This document shows positions 42,091-53,859 of a stretch of DNA of 64,000 nucleotides, piece after piece. The stretch lies in contig JACDTU010000019.1 of the NCBI GenBank assembly GCA_022376465.1, forward strand, positions 62,001-126,000, given 5' to 3'. The stretch comes from Cubamyces lactineus. Lineage: Eukaryota; Basidiomycota; Agaricomycetes; Polyporales; Polyporaceae. Each line of letters starts with the position of its first letter. Position 1 is the stretch's first letter. The position numbers and the translations under genes were made by a program. Below the pieces are notes generated by a model. It saw only the letters and a list, made by a program, of their open reading frames with translations. It did not search any database and had not been told where the DNA came from.

Positions 42091-42699
42091 GTTGATACAA
42101 TGTAATTTCCTATGACCCCAATCTACAATCTTCATGCTGGGCTTGATGCACAATAGACCCAAGCTGGCACAGAATAGCGACTATCAAGGTCGCCGTGGGC
42201 GTGCGAGTGTGGAATGTACTGGCACTTCAGATTTACGAGCTCTCATGCTGGCCTCGGGCTTCACATTCTGTAGTTAGCGGTGCGCTGAGTATTTGCGCAA
42301 TGTGAACGCGTGTGCGACAACAGCGTCGTCACTGGCAATATCACGTAGCGGAGCGGGGTTGTACTTGGCGTACTGAGGCGGGTTCGCGCCTTGCACGGAG
42401 CAGCAGAGTGTCACTGGGAGACACGTACGGCACCCAACAGTGCGACTAATACGCAGGTGGAGAGAGGAAGTTTGGCATGTACTCGTGACATCGAGCCGTC
42501 GCAAGTCAGCGAGGAGTCAGCCGGAGTCTCCTGACGTCCTCGTCAGCCCCTCGATGCCACTCCCGACTTTCAATACCGCCTAGATCCTGCCATGAGTATG
42601 TTGGAGAAGCGCTGAATACATTCGTGGCGGATAGACGTAGATCGCAAAAGCCATAGGTACAAGGGAATTCAGTGATGATTTGATTCATCTGACGGACGT
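42091..42699. other. intergenic, no gene recognised
   Basis: No convincing frame follows the ten-exon gene. The paralogous 3' fragment of the 22.6-24.9 kb gene begins at about 42.7 kb. Confidence 0.45.
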
Positions 42700-43483
42700 G
42701 GATAGAAGAGGCCGTAAGCGCTCCGCGGCAATGAAATGTGTGTTCATGCTTGAACTTTGAATTAGGATGTCATAGCCCAGACCAACGACACTTGGACACT
42801 GGCAGGTTGGTCAGGAGTGTTACTAAACGGCCTTGCGTGCAGTATTTCGCTGTGGGTGGGACAGTTATGCTGGATGTCCGACGATGATTTGTGCATGTGT
42901 ATAACTGGCTTGTACCTGTGTTCGCGCAACTTGAGCTCGCTGAACGCTGTACATGTGTATGTGGATAGCAGACAAAAGCGCCCATCCCTCACGCGGCACC
43001 AAGCGTAGCCAAATACGTCAAAACAGCACCATCGATTGCGCGATTGCGCGATCCAACTTGTCGTCGCTTTTTTTCACACTCCTTTACACCCTCACGACGC
43101 TGTCCTTGCGCTTGTTCACGCTCCTCTCTCTGGACCTCTCTGGGACCTGCAACTCTGGGACCTGCAACACGGCACCTGGAAGCATGGATATGGGACATTG
43201 CTGGTGGATATTGGTTAATAGGGTCTTTTATGAAGTAAGTCGTATCTTCATGGCGTACGCACTCCCCTCCCCAGGCGTTTTCTCTGGCCTGGGCTGCATC
43301 CACCTATCTCCCCCTCATGGCTGCAAGTTCATGCCAACCCCTCCCCCTCCTCCTCCTCTTACCTGATACCGGTTTGGCTGCTGCAGCACTGAGTTTTCCA
43401 GCCCCTCCTCCCTCCCTCTCGCTTGCGTTCCCGCCAAACGACGACCCTTCATGACGACGTCGACGCCGTCCCCTGCGCGATCA
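42700..43483 (+). repeat. inverted dispersed repeat, right copy, with a paralogous 3' exon fragment
   Basis: 42912-43483 is near-identical to the reverse complement of 21866-22434. The left part (42700-42850) carries GAAGAGGCCGTAAGCGC and an ..AG|GATGTCATAG exon start matching the last exon of the gene at 22.6-24.9 kb, but with a diverged body (DVIAQTNDTWTLAGW). The right copy includes about 50 bases missing from the left. It is a 3' fragment, so the left locus is probably the source or both derive from a common copy. Confidence 0.65.
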
Positions 43484-44612
43484 CGACCGGCTTTGCGACC
43501 TTCGTTGCCTATCACGCCGGAGGGAGGTGAATAATGTACGTCACTGTACCCGTTCATATTGCTTTTCAACCGTTCAATTCTCACTGTGCATGTTCCAGGC
43601 ACGACGTCCTGGTAGCCCTTCACAGGCCCGAAGTGGATCAGGATTTTCGACGAATGCGGTCTTGATATCAGTCGAGATCCACTTGTCGGACTTCAATACA
43701 GTCAGGTCGGCGCTCAAGTATACGTCCGTGTCCGACGTATACTTCTCCCACCTCTATCAGCGCTGCTTCCGTGGGGTAGGCAGCATATTAGCCGCGTTGT
43801 TACTAAGGGCTGGTCGTGCGTAACACTTATCCTCATGATCGCATAATCCCCGCTTGCTGACCGCGCTTCTGTGTAGAGCGTTGTTGTCCTACTGATCAGT
43901 CATATGGCATGACACGAAGGAGCCGTATGGGAAGCCTCTTCCCTTTCCCCCTCCCAGGGCTGGTACAGCCCCATCAGTAGCTACAAAGTCAATACGTAGA
44001 ACAACACTTCTGGAGCGCTCATCATGGTAGCTGTGGTTGGTACTGCCATGAAAAGAGCTACGACGGCAACACGTACAAGCCCAGCTCGAGCAAGACGTTC
44101 GCCGCTACCGATTATGTACATCGGTACGACCGCCGTCGTATATGGTGCCAACGCCACAGGCTGATTCTGCCCAGGTTGCTCTAGTTCTCGTTCTTCGCTC
44201 TGGTTTGACTGTGTCCGGCTCCGGCTCCGACTGCTTTGGCTCGGCCTCCGATTGTACTCGCTCCTCCAGGAAAGCTTGGTTTGACGGTGCCCTTCGCAAT
44301 GCTTTAGTCCGATTAGTAAGTGCTGCTTTAAATACGCTTATATGTCACTCACCCGAATTCCTTCCAGCGTTGCTTATGTACTTCAGAGCGCCCGTATATC
44401 TAATCTCTAATTTAGCGCCCATGGCAGATCTAGTCTCGGCGCCTATCTGACGGCGCCTAGTTAAGCTTTCGTTGCACGTGACGCATGGCAAGCGCGACGA
44501 GGCACCTCTTTGGACGTCTTGTAGCCCTCCTCCACCCTCGCCTGCAAACCGTCACCATGCCAGTCCGCCTCGCCCTCAAACGTACCCATTATATGGTAAA
44601 CGATAGTGCGAG
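43484..44612. other. no gene recognised
   Basis: Frames such as 43527-43823 and 44142-44450 show no motif. The second is serine/glycine rich from a local repeat of CCGGCTCCG-type words (about 44210-44260). Confidence 0.45.
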
Positions 44613-45056
44613 ATGTCTCATCTCGCAACTGACTCCATACAGACTGTGCAACGCGTCCTGGGAGGAGATTGCCGTGCATCGGGCCCGGCTGATTTCGACC
44701 GCTTTGTGGAGGTGCGAGCCCCAGCATTGATGTAGAAGCGACACTGACATTTTGCAGGTTTTGATTCTCATCGGCTTCACTTCGTTGCACGCCGACGCCG
44801 AGGAGATTCATCTCGGCCCGCCGTTGGACTTGGCGGCCCACCATGACGGGGTCCTGCGCCTATGCCGCCCCTCAACGGACGACGGCTGGTGGCCGAATGA
44901 AACTATTTTGTACGTCTCCGCGCTGCTTCCGGTATGTCTACTTACGCGTCTTGCAGCGCCGCAGACGCGCTGTCTGCGTACGGTGTGACGTACGATAGCG
45001 TGATGGAACTTGATGATAACGTCGAGGTAGAATTTCTTATTATCCCCGATCTCTAA
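44613..45056 (+). CDS. small unrecognised acidic protein
   Basis: ATG 44613 starts MSHLATDSIQTVQRVLGGDC, runs to DFDRFVE, and splices to VLILIGFTSLHADAEEIHLG..WWPNETILYVSALLP. A final segment AADALSAYGVTYDSVMELDD..VEFLIIPDL ends at TAA 45054. The last junction is off by one base in my reading. The composition looks protein-like, but I recognise no family, and it could be a remnant. Confidence 0.35.
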
Positions 45057-45591
45057 GCTCGACGCGAACGCGAGTTGTACGATTACTCGTTGCACTGTGC
45101 CCGTCACTGTTTACTAAACGTAGGAATGCGTCAATCCGAACCGTCTTTTGTTACTAATATTCCGAGTGGTCGCGAGTGACTACGCCGCGCATCCGCTTAG
45201 GATCAACACGCAGTGTGGAAACTAAATAGATCGATTTCTTGCGGATATATCTCAGGTCCAAGAACGACTTGGCCGGCCCTATCCTCACCATCACCCCTTC
45301 TCGTCCCGCCTTACCACTTCGGCCCCGGGCGCACCTCTCCTCATCGGGGTCTCCTTTCTCATCGCCGGTCTCTTGAAGATGCCTGCAGTCTTCTGGCCGA
45401 ATCGCCTGCTAAGGATACCGGTTGCATGCACCGCCAGTCGCAATGCCGGAACTGCAAACACCAGCAACAGAGGGCCAGTCCTCTGCAGTCACTCCTGAAG
45501 CCCCGAGCGGTGAGCAAACCCATATCTGTGCGTTTTATAGCAGTTCTGAGTGGAGACTGGCGTAGCTGCCACGACGACCCCGTAATGTCAG
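45057..45591. other. unassigned stretch before the ARP8-like remnant
   Basis: May hold earlier exons of the ARP8-like gene (MPELQTPATEGQSSAVTPEA near 45441 has the right low-complexity character for the ARP8 insert), but the actin-fold N-terminal exons are not recognisable. Confidence 0.35.
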
Positions 45592-46412
45592 GAACCGCCA
45601 GCCGTCGCGAACGATGCCAAGGACGAGGATGTGGAAATGACTGACGTTACTGCCCCTGCAAGTGAGTCTGCGGTTCCGTCGACCTCGGGGGCAGATGAAG
45701 AGAAAACGTCTGATGTTCGGACTCAAGACGCAACCCCCTCCACCTCTACAGAGAAAGACGACAGTGCAGACAAGGACGCATCAGCAGGAGGGGATGCCCC
45801 AATTGAGATCACCGACGTTGATGACACGGACACGAAGGCTACGACGCCCGCGGCCGTCGCCCCTCAGCCGGCGCAACACCCCCAGGCCGCTCCTCTACCG
45901 ATGATCTCCGTCGCGTACCGGGCATATAACCTCGACGTGAGCTCCGAGGCGAGCAAACTCCCGCTCGATGTCGCGATCTTCAACAGCGCGCATACGGCGG
46001 GCGGAGACGAGAAGATTAGGAAGTACCTTCAGGCGGTTCTCGTTGGTGGTACGGCGCTCGTGTTCGGTATGGCGCATACGTTGGAGAGCAGGTATATAGC
46101 TAATCCTTCTATTCTACACCTCGAATCGGAGCAGCGCTGACACAGTTTGCTCGATGGTGCAAGGCTGCAAGCGATCGCGACCCCGCTCGTGCCGAACATG
46201 GAGAAGGTGCAGATCATTCCCCCGCCTAAGCACGTCGACCCCGTGTGCGAAGGGCGCGGTGGTGCTTGGCCAACGGGATGGGGTTGCGGGCCTCTGGGTT
46301 ACTCCTGCCGACCGGGTGTGTATCCACATCACGTACTCACTGTGGTATCCACTGACGTTCGCTGTTTAGGATGCGAGCACTGAAGGAGCGGTGCTTTTTT
46401 TGGGAACTGTGA
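45592..46412 (+). pseudogene. ARP8: ARP8-like (INO80 actin-related protein 8) 3' remnant
   Basis: Exon 45592-46091 starts with an acidic S/T/E/D-rich insert and then has PLDVAIFNSAHTAGGDEKIR, KYLQAVLVGGTALVFGMAH and TLESR. Exon 46164-46315 has LQAIATPLVPNMEKVQIIPP and, in a shifted frame, GAVVLGQRDGVAGLWVTPAD. The last exon at 46370 has MRALKERCFFWEL. These are the C-terminal blocks of ARP8, which helps INO80 bind nucleosomes. The frame changes once inside the second exon (near 46241), the junction to the last exon does not keep phase, and the N-terminal actin blocks are missing. A duplicated, decayed fragment is more likely than the single working copy. Confidence 0.6.
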
Positions 46413-47021
46413 CCATCAAGGATATCTCTTTGGCTGCACTTCGAGTTGCACATACATATGTGGACATTCATCTGCTATAATGTGTCGATGCATCCCTGCC
46501 ACCACTTACTGACGGCCCGGCGAGAGGAATCGGTGGGGAATGTACCGCGCAAGCGTACTGGTAAGATCGCTGAAACCCTCGTCCTCCCGCAGATGCTCGG
46601 TGCGATTGTGAGATTCTGTATCCATGAGTCGCATTACCCAAACATGTCTAGGCGTGCATGCGGACGCATAGGCATAACTCGACATATCCTAGGAGGGAAT
46701 GACAGCGAGACGAAACTATACAGCAGATGTCCTACGGCAAGTGAAGGCGAGATCGGGGGACGGGTCGGCGGGGACGAGGATGGAAATGGAGATGGAGAAG
46801 GAGGTAGACTCTAGCAGCGGCAAACAGTCGACGGGCGTACCATCGCGAACACGAACGAGAACAGTGGGACGTGCGCTGACAGGAAGACGAATGACAGAGA
46901 GTGATGGTGTGGCGGGATGAAATCTACGCAAAAAAGGGTTTGGGACGGGCTTGTGAAGCACATCGATGGGGTAGGTGCACGCAGGGATATGTCTAGAGAC
47001 ATTGCGCAGGGACGCATGAGA
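46413..47021. other. intergenic between convergent genes
   Basis: No recognisable frame. The RING gene on the minus strand ends at 47022. Confidence 0.45.
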
Positions 47022-48559
47022 TCATGCTAAGAGGCGATCCTTGAACGCGACGAAGTCGTCGCCCTGTAGCCAGGTCCACTCGTCTGCGAGGAGGGTCATT
47101 TCGGACCGTCCTCGCCTGCGTTAATTAGCCTTTTGTCTCCGCGGTGACGATGTGCAAGGAGACTTACTTATCGCGCATGTACCAGTCTTCATAGTACATG
47201 CCGCCTTCCCTCCACGGTGGCAGCTTATCCGCTTCGCTCGTGGCCAAGGCCGTACTGCGATTGATAGTGCTACTGCTGGCAGCTGCAGCGGCATACGCGG
47301 ACCCCGCCTCAGTCTCAGGCTTCGCATTCTTGATGATTTCAACGAGGGCCTTGATCGCGTCGTCCGCAAGGCGATTCGGATAGAAGGGGAAGGAGAAGTT
47401 GGAGCGTGGCGTGATGTTGGACGTGTACGGGAGCTCTGCGCGGCAGAGCGGGCATTCAAGTGAGTCGAGCCAGTATCCCCATCCACGATGCACGGCTGCA
47501 AAACACCACTTCAAGACGCAGAGCGCGCAGAATGAATGGCCGCAGCGTCCGGGGGTAAGGCTATACGGACATGCCCTGATGGGTAAGACGGGGTGTTAGC
47601 TCGCGTAACGGAGACAAGTAATATGGAGCATGCATTATCTCATAACATCTGCAATGCGAAGGGTCATGTGAAGTGAGTTAGCGAGTCGAGAGTAGATGAA
47701 CTGGAGCGACGTACAAGGAGCATGTGAAGTGTTCCTCGAGATGAGACAGGGCCCATAGCGGGTCGACCGTAGGACTCGAAACGGCTGTTTTCAGGGCAGC
47801 CTCTATCTGCATTCTGTTCGCCAGGGCCTGCTCCTGCACATTCAACGACTTCGTGCGCACGTCCACATCTTTGGACTGCGCGTCCAAATCACGTTCCTTG
47901 GCAGCCAAGGTGTTCTTCCGTTGAGCAAGTCGTTCGAGCTTACGAGTGACGGTACCCTCTTTGCGCGTAAGCGCGTTCTCTTTCCTGACCAACGCAGCCT
48001 CGCGCTTCTTCAACTCAGCCTCGCGGCGGCGTATAACCTTGTCAGCTTCAACGCGGTTGGCGAGGTTTTCCTTCTCCTCGTCCTCGACTGCAACACGTTT
48101 GCGCTTGGAGAGACGGTTGGGTGTGTCATCTACGATAGCCGCCGTAGATGATGTGCGGCGGCCGCGAGAGGACGACGAAGGAGACGAGACTAGCGTACTG
48201 GACGCTTTGCTCAATGAGTTGGGAGTGGAGATCTTTGAACGTGATGTACGCATCTTGGACAAAGATTTTGTTCGAGAGCTGCGGCTTGCAGATGTAGAAG
48301 ATGAGGCTGAGGTTTTCCTAGGTGTACGATTGGCTGTAGAGGTTCTTTCACGCTCTGTGAGTTTAAACCTGACATGGCACTCACCTCTTGGGCCAGTCGT
48401 GCGAACCGATGTTGAAGAGTGGGCCGTGCGAGTTCGGGAAGCGGTTGAAGTGGAAACCGATTTCCTAGGACGCCTCAAGGCTGCAGATGTTCCGACAGTA
48501 CTGTTAGACTCGAGGGCCGCTGCCATTGGCCTTCTCAGCCTGCCAGAACGGGTCCTCAT
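47022..48559 (-). CDS. coiled-coil RING-finger protein, probable E3 ubiquitin ligase
   Basis: Exons 48559-47715, 47648-47634, 47575-47168 and 47115-47022 give about 453 aa. The start MRTRSGRLRRPM follows a basic, S/T-rich region with RTPRK motifs. A charged coiled coil comes next (RRREAELKKREAALVRKENA, KERDLDAQSKDVDVRTKSL). The C3HC4 RING is spliced from three exons: CSLC, then CGHSFCALC, then CPLC. The 15-base exon is followed by an intron starting GC rather than GT, the simplest way to keep the RING in frame. RING proteins recruit E2 enzymes to ubiquitinate targets; the target here is unknown. An in-frame N-terminal extension to 48826 is possible but less likely. Confidence 0.7.
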
Positions 48560-49840
48560 GGGGAAGAGACGAAGGAGAGCAAGGCTGTTTGTGCTGAAAG
48601 ATGGACGGCTGCAAGCAGAATCGATGCGACGGTTGTCTCCACGAAGAAGGAAAAAGAAGAGATCCTCCCGCCTCGCTGAATCCAGCGAGCATCGTTCCCT
48701 CGTCACACACACGTGATCGTGCCATCGCGCGTCGCGTCTCCCGACGAGGCTTGCCTTGGGTCGTCCTCTCTTTCGTCGTCTCCTGCAATCTGCCTGATCA
48801 AGGAGGTAGGACAAGTGCGGGGGCATACCTTGAGGCTTGGGTTGTTCTCAAGAATTGCTATTGCTCGGGACATAGGAGGGCCCCATCCCACGGACGCGGG
48901 AATATCCAGCGATGGTCGTGCGCTTGAGCCATCACCCTCTGCGATGGGTTGTAACCACGAGGCTCTGAAAGGTGCGCGCAGCTTTGTCCTTGCGTCGTGC
49001 CGCTCTCTTTCTCTTCCCCGCACTAGTAGCTATATCTATCTGTCGGACCGTCCCCCTGATGCAGCAGCCTTGTTCTTTTGGCTCAGAGACATCGTGGGAT
49101 CCCACGCTTTCGAAGTTGCAAAGCGACCTTGTTCCCCTTAGTCCGCAAATCGCCCGGTAGCCTCGTGCAAACAGGACCCGCCCGCAGACCTGGTGCGCCG
49201 TGTCGTTGGAAGTACGATGTTCGGCTGCACAACAAGGAGAGGCAATGCTTCGATGTCCAGCGAGACGTTGAGTAGGCTCATTTCCGCATCCAAGTCCATC
49301 CCTCTCACGCAAGCACACCCGTTGCGCAGGAGCAGTGCCTATCTGGCCTCATCGTTGGCGATTGCCTTGTGTGTCGCAACCGCTTCTCCCAGACATCAGG
49401 CACGCCGCAGGACCAGACAGACATGATCAGGGTTGCTCAGGGCCTGAACCCTGAACGTGATCATGACAAGGTCGCGTCGATACTCCTAGGTGTCTGGGTA
49501 CAGTGTGCCTGAACCTCGCTGACGTCGTGCACCTGTCTATCCAGGCTTTACTGCGTCTGATATCTACGGATCGGTCGTATCCGATACGATTCATCGGGCC
49601 CCGACAGACGCTTTGCTAAACTCCAGAAAATCGTTGGAGCGCAAGTGCGATCCGCGTCTCCAATTGGCCAAAGGTACACCATGACGGCTGGTATTCTACG
49701 ATTCCATTCCAGCCATCGCCTGACAGTGTGGCACTGACGATGCCCTCACCCACACAGGTGTTAGTTCACCTGCGGGCGACCTCAGCGACATCCAACATGC
49801 ACCCAAGCTCTTCGCTTTCCAGTTTGTATCTGCGCAGTCG
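48560..49840. other. intergenic, no gene recognised
   Basis: Short frames only, up to the left border of the foldback element at 49841. Confidence 0.45.
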
Positions 49841-50029
49841 TGGTCACCACGGATTGTTAACAACTGCCCACGTAGGTGGGGAAATTCTCGTGGAAGACCT
49901 GCCAACTCGATATACAAATACAAATGGCCCACCTCATTGAGAATCAATGACACTATGGATTTTCAATGGGAGTGGGGCTTTTGTAGTAGTGTATTAACAA
50001 TTGTGCCACATTTGTAAATGAGATGCATG

Positions 50030-51400
50030 AATAATGCCCCCACGTATGATACACAATAGCTGGATCGTACATGGACGTGGGTGGTTTGCATATCCCTGCA
50101 ATACACAATCCACCCACGTCCAATGTATAATAGCTGAATTGTAGATGGACGTGGGTGATTTGTAGATGCCTCTGATATACAATCTGCCCACGTCTGATGT
50201 ACAAAAGCTGGATTGTAGATGGACGTGGGCAGTTTGTAGATGTCAATAGCTGGATTGTAGATGGACGTGGGTGCTTTGTACATGCCTCTGATATACAATC
50301 TGCCCACGTCTGATGTACAATAGCTGGATCGTACATGGACGTGGGCGGTTTGTATATCCCTGTGATACACAATCCACCCACGTCCAATGTACAATAGCTG
50401 AATTGTAGATGGACGTGGGTGATTTGTAGATGCCTCTGATATACAATCTGCCCACGTCTGATGTACAAAAGCTGGATTGTAGATGGACGTGGGCAGTTTG
50501 TAGATGTCAATAGCTGGATTGTAGATGGACGTGGGTGATTTGTAGATGCCTCTGATATACAATCTGCCCACGTCTGATGTACAAAAGCTGGATTGTAGAT
50601 GGACGTGGGCAGTTTGTAGATGTCAATAGCTTGATTGTAGATGGACGTGGCAGTTTTGTAAATGCCTCTGATATACAATCAGCCCACATCTGATATACAA
50701 TCAGCCCACGTCTGATATACAATCAGCCCACGTCTGATATACAATCAGCCCACGTCTGATATACAATAGCTGGATTGTATATGAACGTGGCAGTTTTGTA
50801 TATGAACGTGGCAGTATTGTATATGCCTCTGATATACAATCTGCCCACATTTAACTTGATTGTATATGGACGTGGCAGTTTTGTACATGCCTCTGATATA
50901 CAATCAGCCCACGTCTGATATACAATAGCTGGATTGTATATGAACGTGGCAGTATTGTATATGAACGTGGCAGTATTGTATATGAACGTGGCAGTTTTGT
51001 ATATGAACGTGGCTGGATTGTAGATGAACGTGGGTGATTTATACATGCCTCTGATATACAATCTGCCCACGTTTAGCTTGATTGTAGATGGACGTGGCAG
51101 TTTTGTAAATGCCTCTGATATACAATCAGCCCACGTCTGATATACAATAGCTGGATTGTATATGAACGTGGCAGTTTTGTATATGAACGTGGCAGTATTG
51201 TATATGCCTCTGATATACAATCTGCCCACATTTAACTTGATTGTATATGGACGTGGCAGTTTTGTACATGCCTCTGATATACAATCAGCCCACGTCTGAT
51301 CTACAATAGCTGAATTGTATATGAACGTGGCAGTTTTGTACATGCCTCTGATATACAATCTGCCCACATTTAGCTGGATTGTATATGGACATGGCCACTT
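50030..51400. repeat. left-arm array of TTGTA/TACAA repeats
   Basis: Units such as ATTGTATATGAACGTGGCAGT recur every 21 bases (for example GAACGTGGC at 50942, 50963 and 50984), mixed with longer units holding TTGTAGATG..CTGATATACAAT hairpins and CCCACGTC words. As 21 is a multiple of three, minus-strand frames stay open and give YNTATFI-type heptapeptides. These frames are not treated as genes. Confidence 0.85.
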
Positions 51401-51429
51401 TGTAGATGCCACTTTTGTATTACAACTAC

Positions 51430-51640
51430 TATCTGGGCACTTTCTAGCGCTTTTTGGGCTCCTATTTGGGCGCTTCTTCAACGCTTTTGGGCGCTTTTTT
51501 GGCTGTTATCTGGGCGCTTTTTTGGCTGTTATCTGGGCGCTTTTTTGGCTGTTATCTGGGCGCTTTTTTGGCTGTTATCTGGGCGCTTTTTGGGTTCCTA
51601 TTTGGGCGCTTTTTGGGCGCTTTTTTGCGTCCAAATAGGG
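51430..51640. repeat. left-arm 23-bp array, four copies
   Basis: Units with GGCTGTTATCTGGGCGC followed by a T run repeat every 23 bases, four times, flanked by diverged GGGCGCTTTTTGGG words. The right arm has five copies in inverse orientation. Confidence 0.85.
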
Positions 51641-52545
51641 CAGGCATATTCAACACCTTCCTGCCCTCCTCTTCTGGGGCCCTATTAGGGCACCCTGTTG
51701 GGCCAAAAATATACATAGCATGTATGTATATGCCATAGTACATCTCTGTGTGCATAGTGATGCAATAGTGCAGGGAAAATAACCAAAAAATGCGACCCTA
51801 GGCCAAGGGCCACCAGGAGGGGACCACTGCAGGGTGGCTGGCCTGGCTTCCTCTGGTCCAATTTCTGTGAGTAATATATCATTGGAGAGGTGCTTGAAAG
51901 GGCTTTTTAACGCATATTTTTGCAGGAGGAACCATGCAAAATTGGTAGAAATATGGATCATCGCATTTTCGCCAAAAATGGCCATTTTGTTTCCTTGATT
52001 GCTCAGCACACAGGTGTCCCCTCATGTTTTCCTTGGTACCGTTCAATTCGCGTTTTCAAGGGCTTTCTAACAGTAGTACATACATGGCATTCTGACCACA
52101 TGCATTGACATCCTTCTCCTGCCCCTCCCTCACTTTACCACCTCATAGCTCCTGCAGTTCTTTGTCTTTCTCTGTGAAGTCTTTTGATATCTGTAGTATA
52201 CATACAGAACTATGTATTTATTGCTTTTTACGCCCTAATATGGCCTATCCCCAATGGAATCCATCTAGGTGCATTTTCGCACTTTTCAGATTCTCCCCTC
52301 CATATCTCTGCACCCAGAGCAGCTATTGCCTTTGTTCTTTTCGCATTTTGTGCCTGGACATTGCTACTACATGTCTGTAGAAGCTCATTTTTATCGAATG
52401 CAGCGATCAGAATTGAGCTCCTTATCAGCTGTGGCAGGCAGATCCTGTTTTGGCTTACATTCAGGGCATTATTTTCTGATCAGATAGCACATTCATATTC
52501 TACTCGTCTATAGCTACCTGTAACAACAAGAATCATGGGATTTGG

Positions 52546-52692
52546 TGAAGAATTGAGTGAGCTACAGTGAATGGACCTCCTGGACACCCAAAGTTGCAGT
52601 GTGTGCAGTTGCACTGCTCCGGAAATGCATGCAGTGCATTGCTGAACAGGCAGCATTTGGTGCCTCTGGGCCATATCTCTGCAACCACTCCT
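52546..52692. other. 147-bp unique centre of the foldback element
   Basis: The segment between the arms. It contains AAATGCATGCAGTGCATT-type short inverted words but no reading frame of note. It would form the loop if the arms paired. Confidence 0.8.
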
Positions 52693-53619
52693 CCAAATCC
52701 CATGATTCTTGTTGTTACAGGTAGCTATAGACGAGTAGAATATGAATGTGCTATCTGATCAGAAAATAATGCCCTGAATGTAAGCCAAAACAGGATCTGC
52801 CTGCCACAGCTGATAAGGAGCTCAATTCTGATCGCTGCATTCGATAAAAATGAGCTTCTACAGACATGTAGTAGCAATGTCCAGGCACAAAATGCGAAAA
52901 GAACAAAGGCAATAGCTGCTCTGGGTGCAGAGATATGGAGGGGAGAATCTGAAAAGTGCGAAAATGCACCTAGATGGATTCCATTGGGGATAGGCCATAT
53001 TAGGGCGTAAAAAGCAATAAATACATAGTTCTGTATGTATACTACAGATATCAAAAGACTTCACAGAGAAAGACAAAGAACTGCAGGAGCTATGAGGTGG
53101 TAAAGTGAGGGAGGGGCAGGAGAAGGATGTCAATGCATGTGGTCAGAATGCCATGTATGTACTACTGTTAGAAAGCCCTTGAAAACGCGAATTGAACGGT
53201 ACCAAGGAAAACATGAGGGGACACCTGTGTGCTGAGCAATCAAGGAAACAAAATGGCCATTTTTGGCGAAAATGCGATGATCCATATTTCTACCAATTTT
53301 GCATGGTTCCTCCTGCAAAAATATGCGTTAAAAAGCCCTTTCAAGCACCTCTCCAATGATATATTACTCACAGAAATTGGACCAGAGGAAGCCAGGCCAG
53401 CCACCCTGCAGTGGTCCCCTCCTGGTGGCCCTTGGCCTAGGGTCGCATTTTTTGGTTATTTTCCCTGCACTATTGCATCACTATGCACACAGAGATGTAC
53501 TATGGCATATACATACATGCTATGTATATTTTTGGCCCAACAGGGTGCCCTAATAGGGCCCCAGAAGAGGAGGACAGGAAGGTGTTGAATATGCCTGCCC
53601 TATTTGGACGCAAAAAAGC

Positions 53620-53830
53620 GCCCAAAAAGCGCCCAAATAGGAACCCAAAAAGCGCCCAGATAACAGCCAAAAAAGCGCCCAGATAACAGCCAAAAAAGCG
53701 CCCAGATAACAGCCAAAAAAGCGCCCAGATAACAGCCAAAAAAGCGCCCAGATAACAGCCAAAAAAGCGCCCAAAAGCGTTGAAGAAGCGCCCAAATAGG
53801 AGCCCAAAAAGCGCTAGAAAGTGCCCAGAT
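53620..53830. repeat. right-arm 23-bp array, five copies
   Basis: Inverse-orientation counterpart of the left-arm array, with one additional AGATAACAGCC unit. Apart from the extra unit the sequence is the reverse complement of the left array. Confidence 0.85.
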
Positions 53831-53859
53831 AGTAGTTGTAATACAAAAGTGGCATCTAC

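Noticed and set aside
50030..51400. CRISPR-like array of regular repeats
   Set aside because: The repeats are contiguous 21-bp units without unique spacers, in a fungal genome, inside an inverted-repeat element.
49953..51481. Minus-strand frames of 241-252 codons with YNTATFI and YIRGIY repeats, and their mirror images at 53780-54778
   Set aside because: They follow the 21-bp array of the foldback arms and appear in several frames at once. They are by-products of the repeat.
52105..53133. Mirror-image frames of 60-109 codons in the inner arms of the foldback element
   Set aside because: They are identical on both arms, with no domain, and sit in inverted copies of one sequence. They are not independent evidence for genes.
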